Shown here: in pieces, positions 1 to 12,687 of the stretch
Position numbering within the stretch: position 1 is the stretch's first letter
Layout of the letters: the number at the start of each line of letters is the position of its first letter
Assembly: GCF_018446385.1 (NCBI RefSeq)
Contig: NC_055990.1
Coordinates: forward strand, 22,563,558-22,627,557
DNA length: 64,000 bases
DNA from: Zingiber officinale
Lineage: Eukaryota > Streptophyta > Magnoliopsida > Zingiberales > Zingiberaceae
Direction of reading: 5' to 3'
The notes under the pieces: model-generated
Databases searched by the model: none
Told to the model about the DNA's origin: nothing
Seen by the model: only the letters and a program-made list of their open reading frames with translations
Position numbers and translations under genes: made by a program

Positions 1-3000
1 TGCTTACTGCGTAGTCTAAGTCTGGTCGTGTACAACTCATTAAGTACATCAGACTTCCAATCACTCGAGAGTATTCTAGCTGAGAGATACTTTCACCTCG
101 ATTTTTCGATAGATGTTGGCTCATATCTATCGATGTTCGTGTCAACGCAGTATCACCTTTGGTGAATTTCTCAAGAATCTTGTCCACGTAATAGGGCTGA
201 CTAAGAACAAGTCCTTCTGTTGTTCTAAGAATTTTGATCCCTAGAATAACATCAACTAGACCCATGTCTTTCATGTCGAATCTTGAGTTTAACATCCCTT
301 TTGTGGATTTGATTATCTTATCATTACTCCCAATGATAAGTATGTCGTCTACATAGAGACACAAAATGACATAGTTACTCTCTGTGGCTTTCATGTAAAT
401 ACATTTGTCATATTCATTGATCTTGAATCCACATTCCTTCATAACATTATCAAATTTCTCATGTCACTGCTTTGGTACTTGTTTCAAGCCATATAATGAT
501 TTCACCAATTTACAAACCTTGTTTTCCTGTCCTGGCATAGAAAACCCCTCAGGTTGGTCTATGTAGATTTCCTCTTCTAAATCCCCGTTTAGAAATGCTG
601 TCTTTACATCCATTTGATGTATTTCGAGATTCCATAGAGCAGCGATAGCCACCAATACTCTAATGGAAGTTATTCTCGACACTGGAGAATACGTATCAAA
701 GTAATCAAAGCCTTCTCATTGTCGGTATCCTTTGATTACCAATCTGGCCTTGTACTTATTGATTGTGCCATCTGATTTCATTTTCTTCTTGAAGATCCAT
801 TTTCAGCCTAGTGGTTTTCTTCCTGGAGGAAGATCCATAAGTTACCAAGTGTGATTTTGCAAGATAATTTCTATCTCAGATGCAATTGCCTCTCTCCAGT
901 GAGGTCCATCAGACGAGCTTACTGCTTCTGAGTAACGCTGAGGCTCACTTTCCAGCATGAAAGTGATAAAATCTGATCCGTAGGATTTTTCTACCCGAGC
1001 TCTTTTACTCCGTCTAAGCTCAACCTCAACTGGTTCATTATCTTCTTCGCCTTGTGTTTCATATACTTGGTTTAAGGAGCTAGCATCCTCTCAGGTTTTA
1101 TATGGAAACACATGCTCGAAGAACGAGGCATTTCTTGATTCGATTATCGAGTTCTTGTGTACCTCCGGTATGTGTGACTCATACACACAAAATCGATATG
1201 CACTGCTGTTATGTGCATATCCAATAAATATGCGATCAACAGTTTTTGGTCCTATCTTAATCCTTTTCGGATCAGGTACCAAAACTTTGGCAAGACACCC
1301 CCACATTCGTAAATATTTATAGGATGGTTGTCTTCCATTCCACAACTCATAAGAGCTCTTATCCATTTTCTTTCGGGACACCTTATTTAAAAGGTAATTA
1401 GCTGTTAACACAGCTTCCCCCCACATGAACTCTGGCAGTCCAGAGTTCAATAAAAGAGCATTCATCATCTCCTTTAGAGTTTGATTTTTTCGCTCAGCAA
1501 CTCCATTTTGCTGAGGAGTATAAGGAGCGGTTGTTTCATGCCTGATCCCATGTTCAACACACAACTCAACGAACGGTGACATATATTCACCACCTCGGTC
1601 ACTTCGAACCACCTTAAGCTTTCTATTAAGCTAGTTTTCAACCTCATTCTTATAGAGAGCAAATTTTTCTATAGCTTCATCCTTACTTTTGAGGAGATAC
1701 ACATAACAATATTTTGTGTTATCATCTACAAAAGTGATAAAGTATTTATTACCACCACGTGTTGGCGTACCTTTTAGATCGCACACATCAGTGTGGATTA
1801 GGTCAAGTGGTTCGTTACTTCTTTCAACATGTTGAAAGGATGACCTTGCATTTTCGCTTCAACACAAATCTCACACTTGTGTTTCGGGTCAAGGTAGAAT
1901 GTAGGTATGCTTTGCATGTTTATTAATCTACGTAACACATCGTAGTTAACATGTCCTAGTCTACCATGCCACAAACATGAAGACTCAAGCATATAAGTGG
2001 AAGAGCTTTCATTTTTATTTATCTTAGGTTTAATGGCCATTACATTGAACTTAAACAGCCCATCAGATACATAGCCTCTCCCTATAAACACTCCATTTTT
2101 GGATAATACAACTATGTCCGACTCAAAAATAATGCAAAAGCCATGCTTGCTTAACAGTGATCCGGACACTAGATTCTTCCGAATCTCTGGAACATACAAC
2201 ACATTGTTCAGAGTGAGGTCTTTGCCCGAGGTCATCTTCAGCACCACCTTTCCTTGGCCCATGATGTCCGAGGTTGCTGAGTTCCCCATGAACAGCTTGT
2301 CCCCAGTGACTTCTTCAAAGTCATGGAGCAGCTCCTTATTGCAGCAGACATGTGTGGTGGCTCCAGTATCAATCCACCATTGTCGAGGGTTTGAACCGAT
2401 CAAGTTTAGCTCGGAGACCACAATGTAAAGGTCGTCCATTTCTGGTCCCTCGTTCAGGTTAGCCTCCAGCTTCTTTATTGGCTTTTTGTACTCCGAAATT
2501 TATGACCTACTTTATCATAGTTGAAGCACTTCCCAGAAAACTTCTTCTTGCTGATGCCTCCTCTGGGTCCTAGCTTGGAAGACTTGGGATTCTTCTGTTT
2601 CGAGCTTTGTCCGTGCTCGACCACATTGGCTTTCACAGTAGCCTGAGAGAACAGCTTCCTCTCTGAACTCTTGTTGTCTTCTTCAATGCGAAGTCTGACT
2701 ATGAGTTCCTCCACATTCATCTCCTTCCGCTTGTGCTTCAGGTAGTTCTTGAACTCCTTCCAACCGGGAGGTAGCTTCTCAATGATAGTTGCCACCTGGA
2801 AGGTTTCACTCAGAACCATCCCTTCCGAGTGGATCTCGTGCAAGATCACCTGAAGCTCCTGGACTTGGCTGATCACCATCTTGGAGTCAACCATCTTGTA
2901 GTCCAGGAATCGGCCCACGATGAACGTCTTGGCCCCTGCATCCTCCGTCTTGTATTTCTTGTCCAGGGACTCCCACAGCTCCTTAGCCGTTCTCTTCATG

Positions 3001-4700
3001 CTATACACAGCGTATAGCAAGTCGGCAAGACAGTTGAGAATGTAGTTTCGACAAAGGAACTCGGAATGAGTCCATGACTCCACTGCACTGATGGTATGAG
3101 CATCAGCATCCTCAGCATGCTTGGGAGGGTCCTCGATCAAGAACCGAGCCAGATTGAGAGTGGTCAGGTAGAAGAGCATATTCTGCTGCCACCTCTTGAA
3201 GTTCAGTCCACTGAACTTATCTGGCTTTTCCCCATGATTGATTGGTACAGTTCCAATCGGGGCAGAAGGGGCCTTTATTTGTTGAGTCTATTGCACCTCA
3301 ACATTCTGTTCTGTGGCCATCTCAACAGAAATGAATCTGTTTCAAGATTGTCGGACACAAACAATCTGTAGCCAGAGATTTTACGGGGTATTAGCTGAAT
3401 TTAAACATACCGAATTTAAATTTTAAATTCACTTATCTGTTAAAATGACCTGAGCTGATAATCTCAGGCTGCCAGCAGGGGCTAATTTTCTGACCACGGA
3501 GTGGCTGAGTGAGTAGAGTGTTAGAGCAGCAAAGTTTGAGCGGACTGAAGGTCGACCGGGCCGGACAATAAGGCAGGCCGATCGGGCGAGTAGTGAGACC
3601 GACCGGGCGTACAGAGGGAGGATGACCGAGTGAGCGAAGATACTGACTGGGCGAACGAAGGGGCCGACCGAGCAGCGAGGTCGGGTAGGCAGAATGGTCG
3701 GTCGAGTGAACAGCGAGACAGGCCGAATGGGCGAAGAGGCTGACCGAGGCCTGCGAATGACGCAATTTCCTTGAAACAGATTCGCCCACCTCCGGCTGTG
3801 CTTTGAGGCTTACTCGGGTCGTTTGTTTCCTATGATACAACGACGAAATCGCAATCTCCACCTAGCACAGGTGGTTGTGGCGAACTGAGAAATACCCGAA
3901 TGCTATCACCAGGGTTCTGTCGAGTGGAAGAAAGAAACGACAGAGAAGAAGAAGAGGGAAAAGAAGATGGATGGAAAGATTATTTAATCTTTCTTTTCCT
4001 TATATCTTTTCCTCTCATGCTCAAGGCCTTTTATAGGATGTCAATGCCTTGCGTGAGGATACTTTTCCATTTGCTAAGAAACGTCATATGCATTATATTA
4101 ATATGCGTTTCTTATTTAAGCGTTAAAGAAAAAGAATACTCCAAGTGGCAAAATGTCGATTAATTTATTTGGGCGTGCATAGGTTGTGCTCGCACACGAG
4201 CAAACTTGGTTCAGTGCAATCCAAGCCTTAGATTTGCACCGGCGAAATCGCAATCTCCACCTAGCACAGGTGGTTGTGGCGAACTGAGAAATACCCGAAT
4301 GCTATCACCAGGGTTCTGTCGAGTGGAAGAAAGAAACGACAGAGAAGAAGAAGAGGGAAAAGAAGATGGATGGAAAGATTATTTAATCTTTCTTTTCCTT
4401 ATATCTTTTCCTCTCATGCTCAAGGCCTTTTATAGGATGTCAATGCCTTGCGTGAGGATACTTTTCCATTTGCTAAGAAACGTCATATGCATTATATTAA
4501 TATGCGTTTCTTATTTAAGCGTTAAAGAAAAAGAATACTCCAAGTGGCAAAATGTCGATTAATTTATTTGGGCGTGCATAGGTTGTGCTCGCACACGAGC
4601 AAACTTGGTTCAGTGCAATCCAAGCCTTAGATTTGCACCCTCCCTATACAACCACACAAGAGCAAGCTTCTACTCTTTTATTTGTTCACAACACACATTC
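1..4700 (-). mobile_element. Ty1/copia LTR retrotransposon, partial
   Basis: Reading leftward on the minus strand come a UBN2-type gag (about 3.3-2.5 kb), a protease and GAG-pre-integrase region (about 2.4-1.8 kb), integrase (about 1.6-1.1 kb) and reverse transcriptase (about 0.85 kb to the window edge). The RT shows an LYVDD active site near 330-360 and a QMDVKTAFLNG block near 600. RNase H and the 3' LTR lie outside the window. The 5' LTR is to the right, about 3.5-4.7 kb, recognised by a minus-strand TATAAAA box and a pyrimidine-rich leader. I could not place its exact ends or its primer-binding site. The element is a fossil with several breaks in its coding region. Family is clear from the integrase-before-RT order; lineage is not assigned. 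Confidence 0.85.
3844..4639. repeat. Perfect 399-bp tandem duplication in the LTR
   Basis: Two adjacent copies, 3844-4242 and 4243-4639, read as identical from the CGAAATCGC start to the GATTTGCACC end. Each contains the minus-strand TATAAAA box (4029-4035 and 4428-4434) and the following purine/pyrimidine-rich leader, so the LTR promoter region is present twice. Identity over 399 bp means a very recent event or an assembly duplication. Confidence 0.9.
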
Positions 4701-5410
4701 TTGTGAAATAATATAAACCAACCATCAAGTCTTGAAACTTCCAATGTAGGATTAAAATCTTTTTCACAATGGAGCTTCTTTCTTCTTCCCTCTCTTCTCC
4801 ATTCACTCATTTTCAACACCTTCTCCTTCGACGTAGATTTCACCTCACCAACCCTATTCAAAATAAATAAACAATATTAATAAAAATTTAAAAAATTAAA
4901 AGGTTCACAATTCATGTATTAATGTTTAAAAATAATAATTATGAGGCAAATAACATTCATACATAATGAAAAGCATACCACGGGGAAAATCTATAGGAAC
5001 TTTAATCATGTAAACATTGGATCTATTACAATTAATCAACAATCACATAATTATTTGTGGTTAAATCTATATAACAAAACATAATTGTATAATAATGAAC
5101 GAAGAAATATCGAAAACAAGTGATCAACTACCCTAAACTCTCGGCAAAATGAAACCAACACAAACAACATTACGAAGTTAAAAAATTAACTACGAAATCT
5201 AAATGAAATAGCCAGCTGGCACGGACAGCCGCGATTGTCCCGCTGTCCTAAACAGGGAGAATCGACTAACCACGGGCGATCGCGACTAGCACGCTATCCC
5301 AGACAAGGCTAGTTGGCCAGCCACACCGTCGTCGCCTCCACCACCACACAGAGAAGGTAAAAATGGGTAGGGAAAGGGGATCATGACGTGGATAGATTTT
5401 AGAGTTTTTA
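4700..5410. other. Gene-free AT-rich stretch
   Basis: No coding potential beyond short chance frames. A GC-richer patch at about 5210-5340 has no recognisable identity. Confidence 0.6.
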
Positions 5411-5884
5411 GCGACAAAGGATTTTTGTCATCAATTTCGTCCTAGAATCTGGGACGAATCTTGGATTCGTCTCAGATTGAAAAAAAAATCGAAATGCCTA
5501 AATATGGACCTAGAGATATCAGAATTTTATTAAAAATATTCTTATGCATTTGTATTGTTCTCCTATCATAAAAACGACCTCATCTATAATTTTGATATAA
5601 TAAATTGAGTATGGTAATTTTTTATTTGTATAAGACTTAGTTTGTGTTAAAAAAATACCACTCAATTTTTTCAGTCAAAATTATGGATAAAGTTGTTTTC
5701 ATGATCAGGAAAATAATATGACCGCATAGGAACTTGTTTCATAAAATTTTGATATATCTAGGTCCATATTTAGACCTTATAATTTTTTAATTTTTTTTTA
5801 AAAAAATCATCTGGATGAATCCTAGATTCATCCCAAAATTTAGGATGAATTTGATGGGAATTTGTGATCAAAATTTTTTGTTGC
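5411..5884. mobile_element. Foldback MITE-like inverted repeat
   Basis: The left arm (about 5411-5625) and right arm (about 5648-5884) are imperfect reverse complements around a loop near 5636. The block TAAATATGGACCTAG in the left arm (about 5499-5512) is matched in inverse at about 5758-5772. The arms also share a gacgaatc/gattcgtc short palindrome. Sequence to the right as far as 5993 (ending in TGTAGTG after a T-run) may be part of the same element, because TGTAGTG resembles a CACTA-type terminus. The matching left terminus was not found. No transposase is present. Confidence 0.7.
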
Positions 5885-6878
5885 ATGTTTCATTGTTAAT
5901 TTGGGTCGATTTTTATTTTTGTTGTCAAAGTTGTTGTAATTTTAGGACGAAAAATATTCATCCCAAAATCATTATTTTTTTTTTTTTGTAGTGTATGTTA
6001 GTTATTTCCAAATGTTCCTCATAGATTTTTGAAACTACATGGTATATTCATCTCGAAGTTATAAATTACAAGATAGATTTAACAATCAACCTAATTTTCT
6101 ATGTTAAATTTATGTTTTCAGAATACATGGCTTGTCCTAAAAAGATAAGTTCCCTCCTCTATCCCCTCTCTAACACTAGCATTTACCCCACAATATAGAC
6201 ACATCCCTATTCTTTGTTTAGTGGAAAATCATATGCATCATTGCAAGAGGGAAAACAAATAGATTCCATGCTTCTCACTTTGTTTCTTCACTTCATCATG
6301 ATTCCAACCAACAAAAGAAAGGACCGCGATAAGGGTTTAGGTATAATCATTAGTTTGGTCATTAGATGGGGCATGTTATTGTATTTTAGTTAAGCTAAAA
6401 CTGAGTAGGATCATAGGGAACAAGCTAAGTAGAAATCATGCAAGCAAAATAGGAATGCTACTTGTACTAATATAATAGACTCGGATCATTTCATTCTAAC
6501 TATGAGTGGCCTTCGTTCAAGTTCACATCCTACAATTGCAAGAGATGTAATAGGGTAAATTGATTTGGTTGTAAAATACATAGGGTCAAGGTTACGCGGG
6601 CTTTCGCCATTCTTTATTCAGTGGCTACGGGATGCTCGTATGGTAAAATGAGATTCATTTAGATTAAAAATAAATAAAGATGAATATTTTTTTTTTTTAA
6701 AAAAAATCCTTTTGGCTTAGGTTTTAATTTTCTCAAAAGATGTCAAAGAATCTTTGAAGATAGGTTCTAGTGTATCTTTATTTATTTCATTTTCCCATTC
6801 GATAGGGTGAGTCTAATTTATTTTAGTTGGTACGAGTCCATATGTCCTTGTCAATTTAGTTTAGAGCATTTATTAAAA
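5885..6878. other. Gene-free intergenic DNA
   Basis: AT-rich sequence with homopolymer runs (poly-T near 5975, A/T runs near 6690). No supported gene. Confidence 0.6.
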
Positions 6879-7115
6879 TGCAATTATTATTATTATTTTC
6901 AATATTGTGTATTTCTAATTGTGTATTATTTGTGGATAGGGATAAATATCGTTGCAATTATTGTTATTATTATTTTCAATATTGTGTATTTCTAATTGTG
7001 TGTTATTTGTGGATAGGGATACATATTGTTGCAATTATTGTTATTATTATTTTCAATATTGTGTATTTCTAATTGTGTGTTATTTGTGGATAGGGATAAA
7101 TATTGTTGCAATTGA
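6879..7115. repeat. 74/77-bp minisatellite, three units and a partial
   Basis: Units start at TGCAATT at 6879, 6953 and 7030, with a broken fourth at 7107. The first spacing is 74 bp and the next two are 77 bp; the difference lies in the TTATTATT run. Each unit carries TGTGGATAGGGATA. Open frames here are a by-product of the repeat. Confidence 0.9.
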
Positions 7116-8100
7116 GGGTCCATCCCTTTATATCAAAGATGCTTCTAGGTCATGACAATATTTATTGAATCATTGCATAATTAGCAATTTGATTTTGTGA
7201 GTTATTTTAGAGGTCGACTTGTAATGAATGCATGAGATAAGATGTGCTTCGGATTTAATTTATAAATAAGCTCGAGGGAAAAGGCCGTTACTTATTATTT
7301 AAAAAACAAAATTGAGTTTGAATCATTTCGGATCAAAGACACCTAGAGTATTGTTTGGTGAAACCATGGGCCTCACTTTTATTGTTTATTTCAAACCATG
7401 GTGTGTGAGGTTGCATATGAAGCCATGGATGTGATTCCAATATATACAAGAGAACTTAAGAAGGGGCCATTGCCCCTCAAGTACCCGATCTCACCTATGA
7501 TATTCGAACAATTCAAAATCATAGTAGCAAACAATAGAGTGAGTCGAGTAGTTCTACTATCGAGCCCGAGACTGAGACAAATAGGCTTACTAGAGATTCC
7601 ATGGTACTGCTAGTCCATCGGAGGCTCGTGTGCGATTTGAGCCCCTAGAGAGTGCTTTTGAGTATTCAAAGGCAGACAATCGTTTAGTGGTAGGTTTAGA
7701 GATCAACTTTTGAGACCCATTTTGTGGAGGAAATTCAAGGAGATCTTTGGGAGACAATACAATCCAAAGGCCTTAGAAATGCTAGATGCTAGGGAGTTTT
7801 TGATCATTCATCAAAGCAAAGATAGTGTTATGGATGCATGAAGTTTGACAAGCTCGTAGAGTTATGTTTGGAATTAGTGAACATTGAAGCCGACCGCAAG
7901 AAGAATTATATTCCATTCAAGGTCTTGCGATGTACATTCATATAAGGATTTGTTTGGATCGACAGACCCTTTATAAGACTATTTCCATTACAGCCATACA
8001 ACAATGACTTGATAAGTTGTTACAATAGTTCTGCATTCTTTTTGATAGTATTTTATCATAATTACGCGCGATAAAAAACTTTGACTTGAAGGGTTAAATC
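7116..8100. other. Intergenic DNA with a retroelement relic
   Basis: No host gene is recognised. A 71-codon open frame at 7398-7613 has no family resemblance. The only identifiable content is the gypsy gag relic listed separately. Confidence 0.55.
7711..7840 (+). mobile_element. Ty3/gypsy gag relic
   Basis: A short plus-strand stretch translates to a segment like the conserved core of plant gypsy gag: FKEIFGRQYNP followed by AREFLIIHQSKDSV, matching the usual W..F...F...Y.P and EF..L.QG..SV pattern. No pol or LTR could be joined to it. It is an old broken fragment. Confidence 0.55.
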
Positions 8101-8331
8101 GTTGCTCAACTCCACAAACGACAATATCAATTCATTGATGAACTCCAACGATCTGTTGCTTGTTGCATCTTTGACCATTAAGTTTCAGCAAACAATTATG
8201 TAAGAACAGATAATGAAGGAAACAAAACTCATAGGGGACAACAGAACAGACGACGACTGTGTTAAAGATCGGAAACTAAAGCAGGCAATGATTCTCTAGA
8301 TAATAGAAGATGCATTTAAATGGGTATGGAT

Positions 8332-9519
8332 TTAGGCAGCCGGCTTCTCCCACTTGAGGGGTTTGACCACCTCCCAGGTGAAGTCGGGATCATCCCTGCC
8401 GAAGTGACCATATGCTGCAGTCTTGAGGAATCGGTTACCACCCCTCTTCAAGTCGAGATTGATGGTGATCATTCCAGGCCTGAAATCAAAGTTCTCCTTC
8501 ACAATCTTCAGAATCTCCTTGTCTGGGATCTTGCCGGTGCCATAGGTGTCGACAAAGACTGAGAGTGGCTCAGGAACGCCAATTGCATAGGACACTTGCA
8601 CAATGCAACGGCGTGCGAGGCCGTTTGCCACAATGCTCTTGGCTGCTTGCCTAACGATATACGCACCACTCCTGTCGACCTTGGTAGGATCCTTGCCTGA
8701 GAAAGCACCACCACCGTGAGCTCCCCAGCCACCGTAGGTGTCAATGATGATCTTGCGGCCAGTCAGGCCAGCATCGCCATGAGGACCACCAATGACAAAG
8801 CGTCCAGATGGGTTGAGGTGGAAGATGGTCTTCTCGTCCAGGTATTTATCAGGGATGACAGGCTTGATGACATGCTGCTTAAGGTCTGCAGCGATCTCAT
8901 CGTTGGTGACAGTCTCATCGTGTTGGGTGGAGATCAAGACGGTGTGGACACGAATGGGAACCATGGCGCCATTTTCATTCTGATATTCGACTGTGACTTG
9001 GGTCTTCCCATCAGGCCTCAGCCATGGGCAGGTGCCATTCTTGCGGACTTCAGTGAGGCGGGCACCCAGCTTGGTGGCGAGGACATGGCTGAGAGGCATC
9101 AACTCAGGGGTCTCATCTGTTGCATAACCAAACATGTGACCCTGGTCACCAGCTCCGATTTCCTCAGGGCGCTTGGTGAAGTGCCCATGGACACCTTGGG
9201 CGATGTCGGGTGATTGTTGCTCGATGTTAACTAGCACTTTGCAGTGATCAGCGTCCAGGCCAACATCATCTGACACGAAGCCAATTGAACGGCATGTTTC
9301 CCGAACAATCTTTTCATAGTCAATATTGCCTTTGGTTGTGATCTCTCCGAAGACCATGACCATATTCGTTTTCGTGCACGTCTCACAAGCAACCTTGCTG
9401 TCAGGATCCTGTGCCAGGCAGGCATCAAGGATTGCATCGGAGATCTGGTCGCACAACTTGTCAGGATGCCCCTCGTTCACAGATTCAGAGGTGAAAAGGA
9501 ATGTATCGATTTGAGCCAT
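8332..9519 (-). CDS. SAMS: S-adenosylmethionine synthetase, copy 1
   Basis: Methionine adenosyltransferase (EC 2.5.1.6), a cytosolic enzyme that makes S-adenosylmethionine from methionine and ATP. SAM feeds methylation, ethylene, polyamine and nicotianamine synthesis. The 395-residue frame has the usual plant length and no internal intron, as in other plant SAMS genes. Visible family signatures are GHPDKLCDQ near residues 18-25, [15 protein letters not shown] at 122-136 and GGGAFSGKD at 269-277. The start at 9519 (MAQIDTFLF) was chosen over an in-frame ATG 11 codons upstream because a splice acceptor (TTTCAG) ends at 9524, just 5' of it; the upstream ATG would lie in the intron. Copy 2 at 50305-51492 differs at only three residues (A36V, Y326C, I339L, copy 1 to copy 2). 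Members of the family are close, so the exact paralogue number is not assigned. Confidence 0.97.
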   Translation of the reverse strand: MAQIDTFLFTSESVNEGHPDKLCDQISDAILDACLAQDPDSKVACETCTKTNMVMVFGEITTKGNIDYEKIVRETCRSIGFVSDDVGLDADHCKVLVNIEQQSPDIAQGVHGHFTKRPEEIGAGDQGHMFGYATDETPELMPLSHVLATKLGARLTEVRKNGTCPWLRPDGKTQVTVEYQNENGAMVPIRVHTVLISTQHDETVTNDEIAADLKQHVIKPVIPDKYLDEKTIFHLNPSGRFVIGGPHGDAGLTGRKIIIDTYGGWGAHGGGAFSGKDPTKVDRSGAYIVRQAAKSIVANGLARRCIVQVSYAIGVPEPLSVFVDTYGTGKIPDKEILKIVKENFDFRPGMITINLDLKRGGNRFLKTAAYGHFGRDDPDFTWEVVKPLKWEKPAA

Positions 9520-9523
9520 TCTA

Positions 9524-10851
9524 CTGAAACAAACAGGTTGATTAGCATGCATCTTTTTAACACATTGGTCAAATATGATGGTTCCTGCATAATAATAATA
9601 TATATGGAGAAAGATATATATCTTGGAATCAAGGGGAAATAGTTTTGATCAGGAAGTATTGCTTAATTGAATTCAATTAAATAAATTCAACTAAACAATT
9701 TCTTGATATACCAGCAAACTCTAATAATTGGATTCAGGAGAAAACAACTTTGATCATAAATATTGTTTAGTTGAATTCAAATTCAACTAAATAGTACTTG
9801 TCAATCTACAAGCAAATCCTAGTAATTAGATTTAGGAGAAAAAACTAGATCGATAATGTGATGCAAGATGAATGGGAAACATAATTTTTACCATAAAAAT
9901 CATTTAGGTTATCATGCAATAAAGCAGTTGTTCTAAAACCATTAATTATTGGGAAAAAAAATATATAACTTTGATATCATCAAAGAAAAGCTAAATAAAA
10001 TAATTGGTTTACATGATTAATGACAAAATTAAAAATATGCATAAATTTATTTGTATAAATAAAAAATGTTCCTGAATTCATATTGCTACCTTAGGAAATC
10101 AATTTGAAAAAACAGAAGCAGATGCAATAGGCATCGTTGATGGATCAAGGCCAAGAAATAATGCATGAATAATTAATTACCCATAGAATTAGAGACCCGT
10201 TTATTCTAGCCTAATCTGTTTTATTTCAAGATTATCCATTTAATAGAATCACTTAATTATCTTATCAAATAAATATTTTAACAATGTCAAGTAATATGGG
10301 ACACCTCACGATTTTTCCTTAACAAATAGTCAAAAACTACTCTTTCACCAAAACAATAATGTTCCGTCGTACTCGCGTTTCGAATGTTTATCTCATTTGC
10401 CTTACATCTGCAATACCTAAAAGAGCCCTATCACTATAACGAAATTCCAAAGCATGCACCCAAAACAATGTGACCTGAGAAAAACGCAATGCTCTAGGTA
10501 GATTCATCCGATTCAAAAGCGTAAAAGCGATTAATGCCTTAAATGTTTCAACGAAACAGACTATGAGTAAGAAAGACAGCGATTGAAGGAGAAAAAACAC
10601 TAGATCTACACCCACAAGCATCAGATCTGAATCGTAAAGAAAGTAACCGATTAAGAAACATTCTAAAGAACTCATTTAAGCATTCGATAGAAGCAGATCA
10701 AGATCTACATGAATGGGATAGAGGGAAAACAAAAAGACAATGAATGGAAGAGAAATCACCTCAACTTGGAGACGAAGCAGCAGATTTGGTTTCAAGAACG
10801 GCAACCCCTTCCACGGCTCTGCTGTATCCGTTCCTCCGCCCTTTATTTATA
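9524..10851 (-). promoter_or_regulatory. SAMS copy 1 TATA box, 5' UTR and 5' UTR intron
   Basis: On the minus strand a TATAAATA box lies at 10844-10851. A leader of roughly 55 bases (about 10815-10760) ends at a GAG/GTGATT donor (GT at 10759-10758). The intron, about 1.24 kb and AT-rich, ends at TTTCAG (AG at 9525-9524), four bases before the start codon. The layout matches the 5' UTR intron known in plant SAMS genes and is repeated at copy 2. The transcription start is inferred from TATA spacing. Confidence 0.75.
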
Positions 10852-11633
10852 GACAACTCGTGGAGATTATTTAACCTCAGCTACCATCACATTCCCGCCG
10901 GGCCCATATTTTCTACTTCCAACGGCTTGATAGGTATCGATGGGTATCTGGCAGTTGGTCGACATAGTATTCTATCGGATTTCAGAATCATTTTGGGAAC
11001 CTCGTATTTATTTCCTCGGCTCGGTGCCCCACAAAATGGATCTGTATTGAACAATAGAACAGCTGGTAAGAAAATGCGTTGTCTAAGGAAATGAGAAACG
11101 TTTATTATTCTAAGGAATATGATTTTTCGGTGTCCTCCGGGACGTGGAGCCAGCGGTTAGGATTATCTCAACGTCACCGCGGTGTTATAATTTGCCATAT
11201 TTCTGGAAAAATAAATAAATACCGGGAATTTAGGCGCGTGCGTGTCTCTCACCCTTTCTCTCCGTTATGTGACGTACGTTTTATGTTTACCGTACCTATT
11301 CTTTGTATTATAAATGTAACGTCATTACGAACAAAACTTAAAATAAGTAAGGATATAAGTCAGCCGGATTATGTTGAGTTTCATTTTAAATTTATTTGAT
11401 AAGATAATTGTGTTAAATTGAGTTGAATTTAAAATGAATCAGTCTTTTAAAATAATAATTTAAATTTAATTTGATTTATTTTTTATAAATTTGAGCTAAT
11501 TATTTGAAGTTTAGTTTGAGTTTGGTTCATTTAAATGTTATCGAGCTCTTAATTCAAGCTTAGTTTGAGCTTGATTTATTTAGATGTTATCGAACTCTCA
11601 ATTCAAGTTTATTTAATTATTTGAAACTTTAAG
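10852..11633. other. Upstream region of SAMS copy 1
   Basis: Contains the presumed promoter (nearest few hundred bases). From about 11490 to 11630 there are imperfect repeats of a phrase like TTTAGATGTTATCGA and AATTCAAG. No supported gene. Confidence 0.5.
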
Positions 11634-12687
11634 TTGTTGTTACTTCTTATAAAATTTAAACCGCATGAATTCTAGACAACCTAAATAAGAATTCGAATAG
11701 GAAAAATAAGAAAAAAAAAATTTAGTTTCAATGTAAAACATGACATAATAATAACACAAAAGCATGACAAAAAAATATGATTGAAGAGTCATGTTTTTAT
11801 CCTTTAGCATCATTTAAAAGATCCTGAGAAAGAAGAAGCAGAAACAAATGGGGAGAATCTTTTAAGGAGCTTAGGGGATGACAGTACCGAAAAGTCTCTT
11901 GTCAATGGGGGATAAGAAACTAAGTCAAGATAATACCCTAAAATCTTGGGGACCTCCCATTTATATAGGAATCCAATCCATTATCAGCTCATAGATAATA
12001 ATGGATTGAGCTAAAGGATTCTACACATTAAACTGACATCAAATAACCCGAAACATAATAAAATTAAGTTAGATCGCTTAATGAGTTTCGGTATCACAAT
12101 TCTCTTAAATCACAAGTGAGCCCACCTTATGGGATATTAAATCGAATAATCTCCCACTTGGGTTATATGTGATTATAGACAACACGCAAATGTAACTTTA
12201 GTTGATATTATACTTTATAGATACAAGATATCATCATAAACAATCTGGTCCATTAATTTCATTAGTATAAGACTAAAGAAATCATAACTACTATATATAA
12301 TCATAACAAGTTTCAACAATAATCGCAATGCCAATGTCATTAATAAATAGATCAAAATATAGGTGTAAAGTAGATATTACATGAAATATGATCAATACAT
12401 GTCAATTTCTAACTGGTCCTAAGTAACCCAAAAGGGTCTGATCATATTTACAAATATCATATGCTAAACTACAATAACAAATAATGATCTAAACCTTATG
12501 ATTCATAAATGGTATATCATATTTACAAATATCAAATGCTAAATAACAACAATAAATTATGATATTGCATTTCAGAGTGTTCAACAAATAAAATTCTATG
12601 AATATTTTGAACTTTAATTACGTACAATAATCAAAATAAAATATTTATCTTTATTATCAAATATAGAATAATAAAATTAAATATAGT

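Noticed and set aside
7398-7613. Small open frame as a possible host gene
   Set aside because: 71 codons, no family resemblance, no promoter or splice context, and it lies next to a gypsy gag relic.
8716-9213. Plus-strand frame opposite SAMS copy 1
   Set aside because: It is the complement of a conserved, biased coding sequence; the same shadow frame appears opposite copy 2.
9519-9552. Upstream in-frame ATG for SAMS copy 1
   Set aside because: A splice acceptor lies between it and MAQIDTFLF, and copy 2 lacks the extension.
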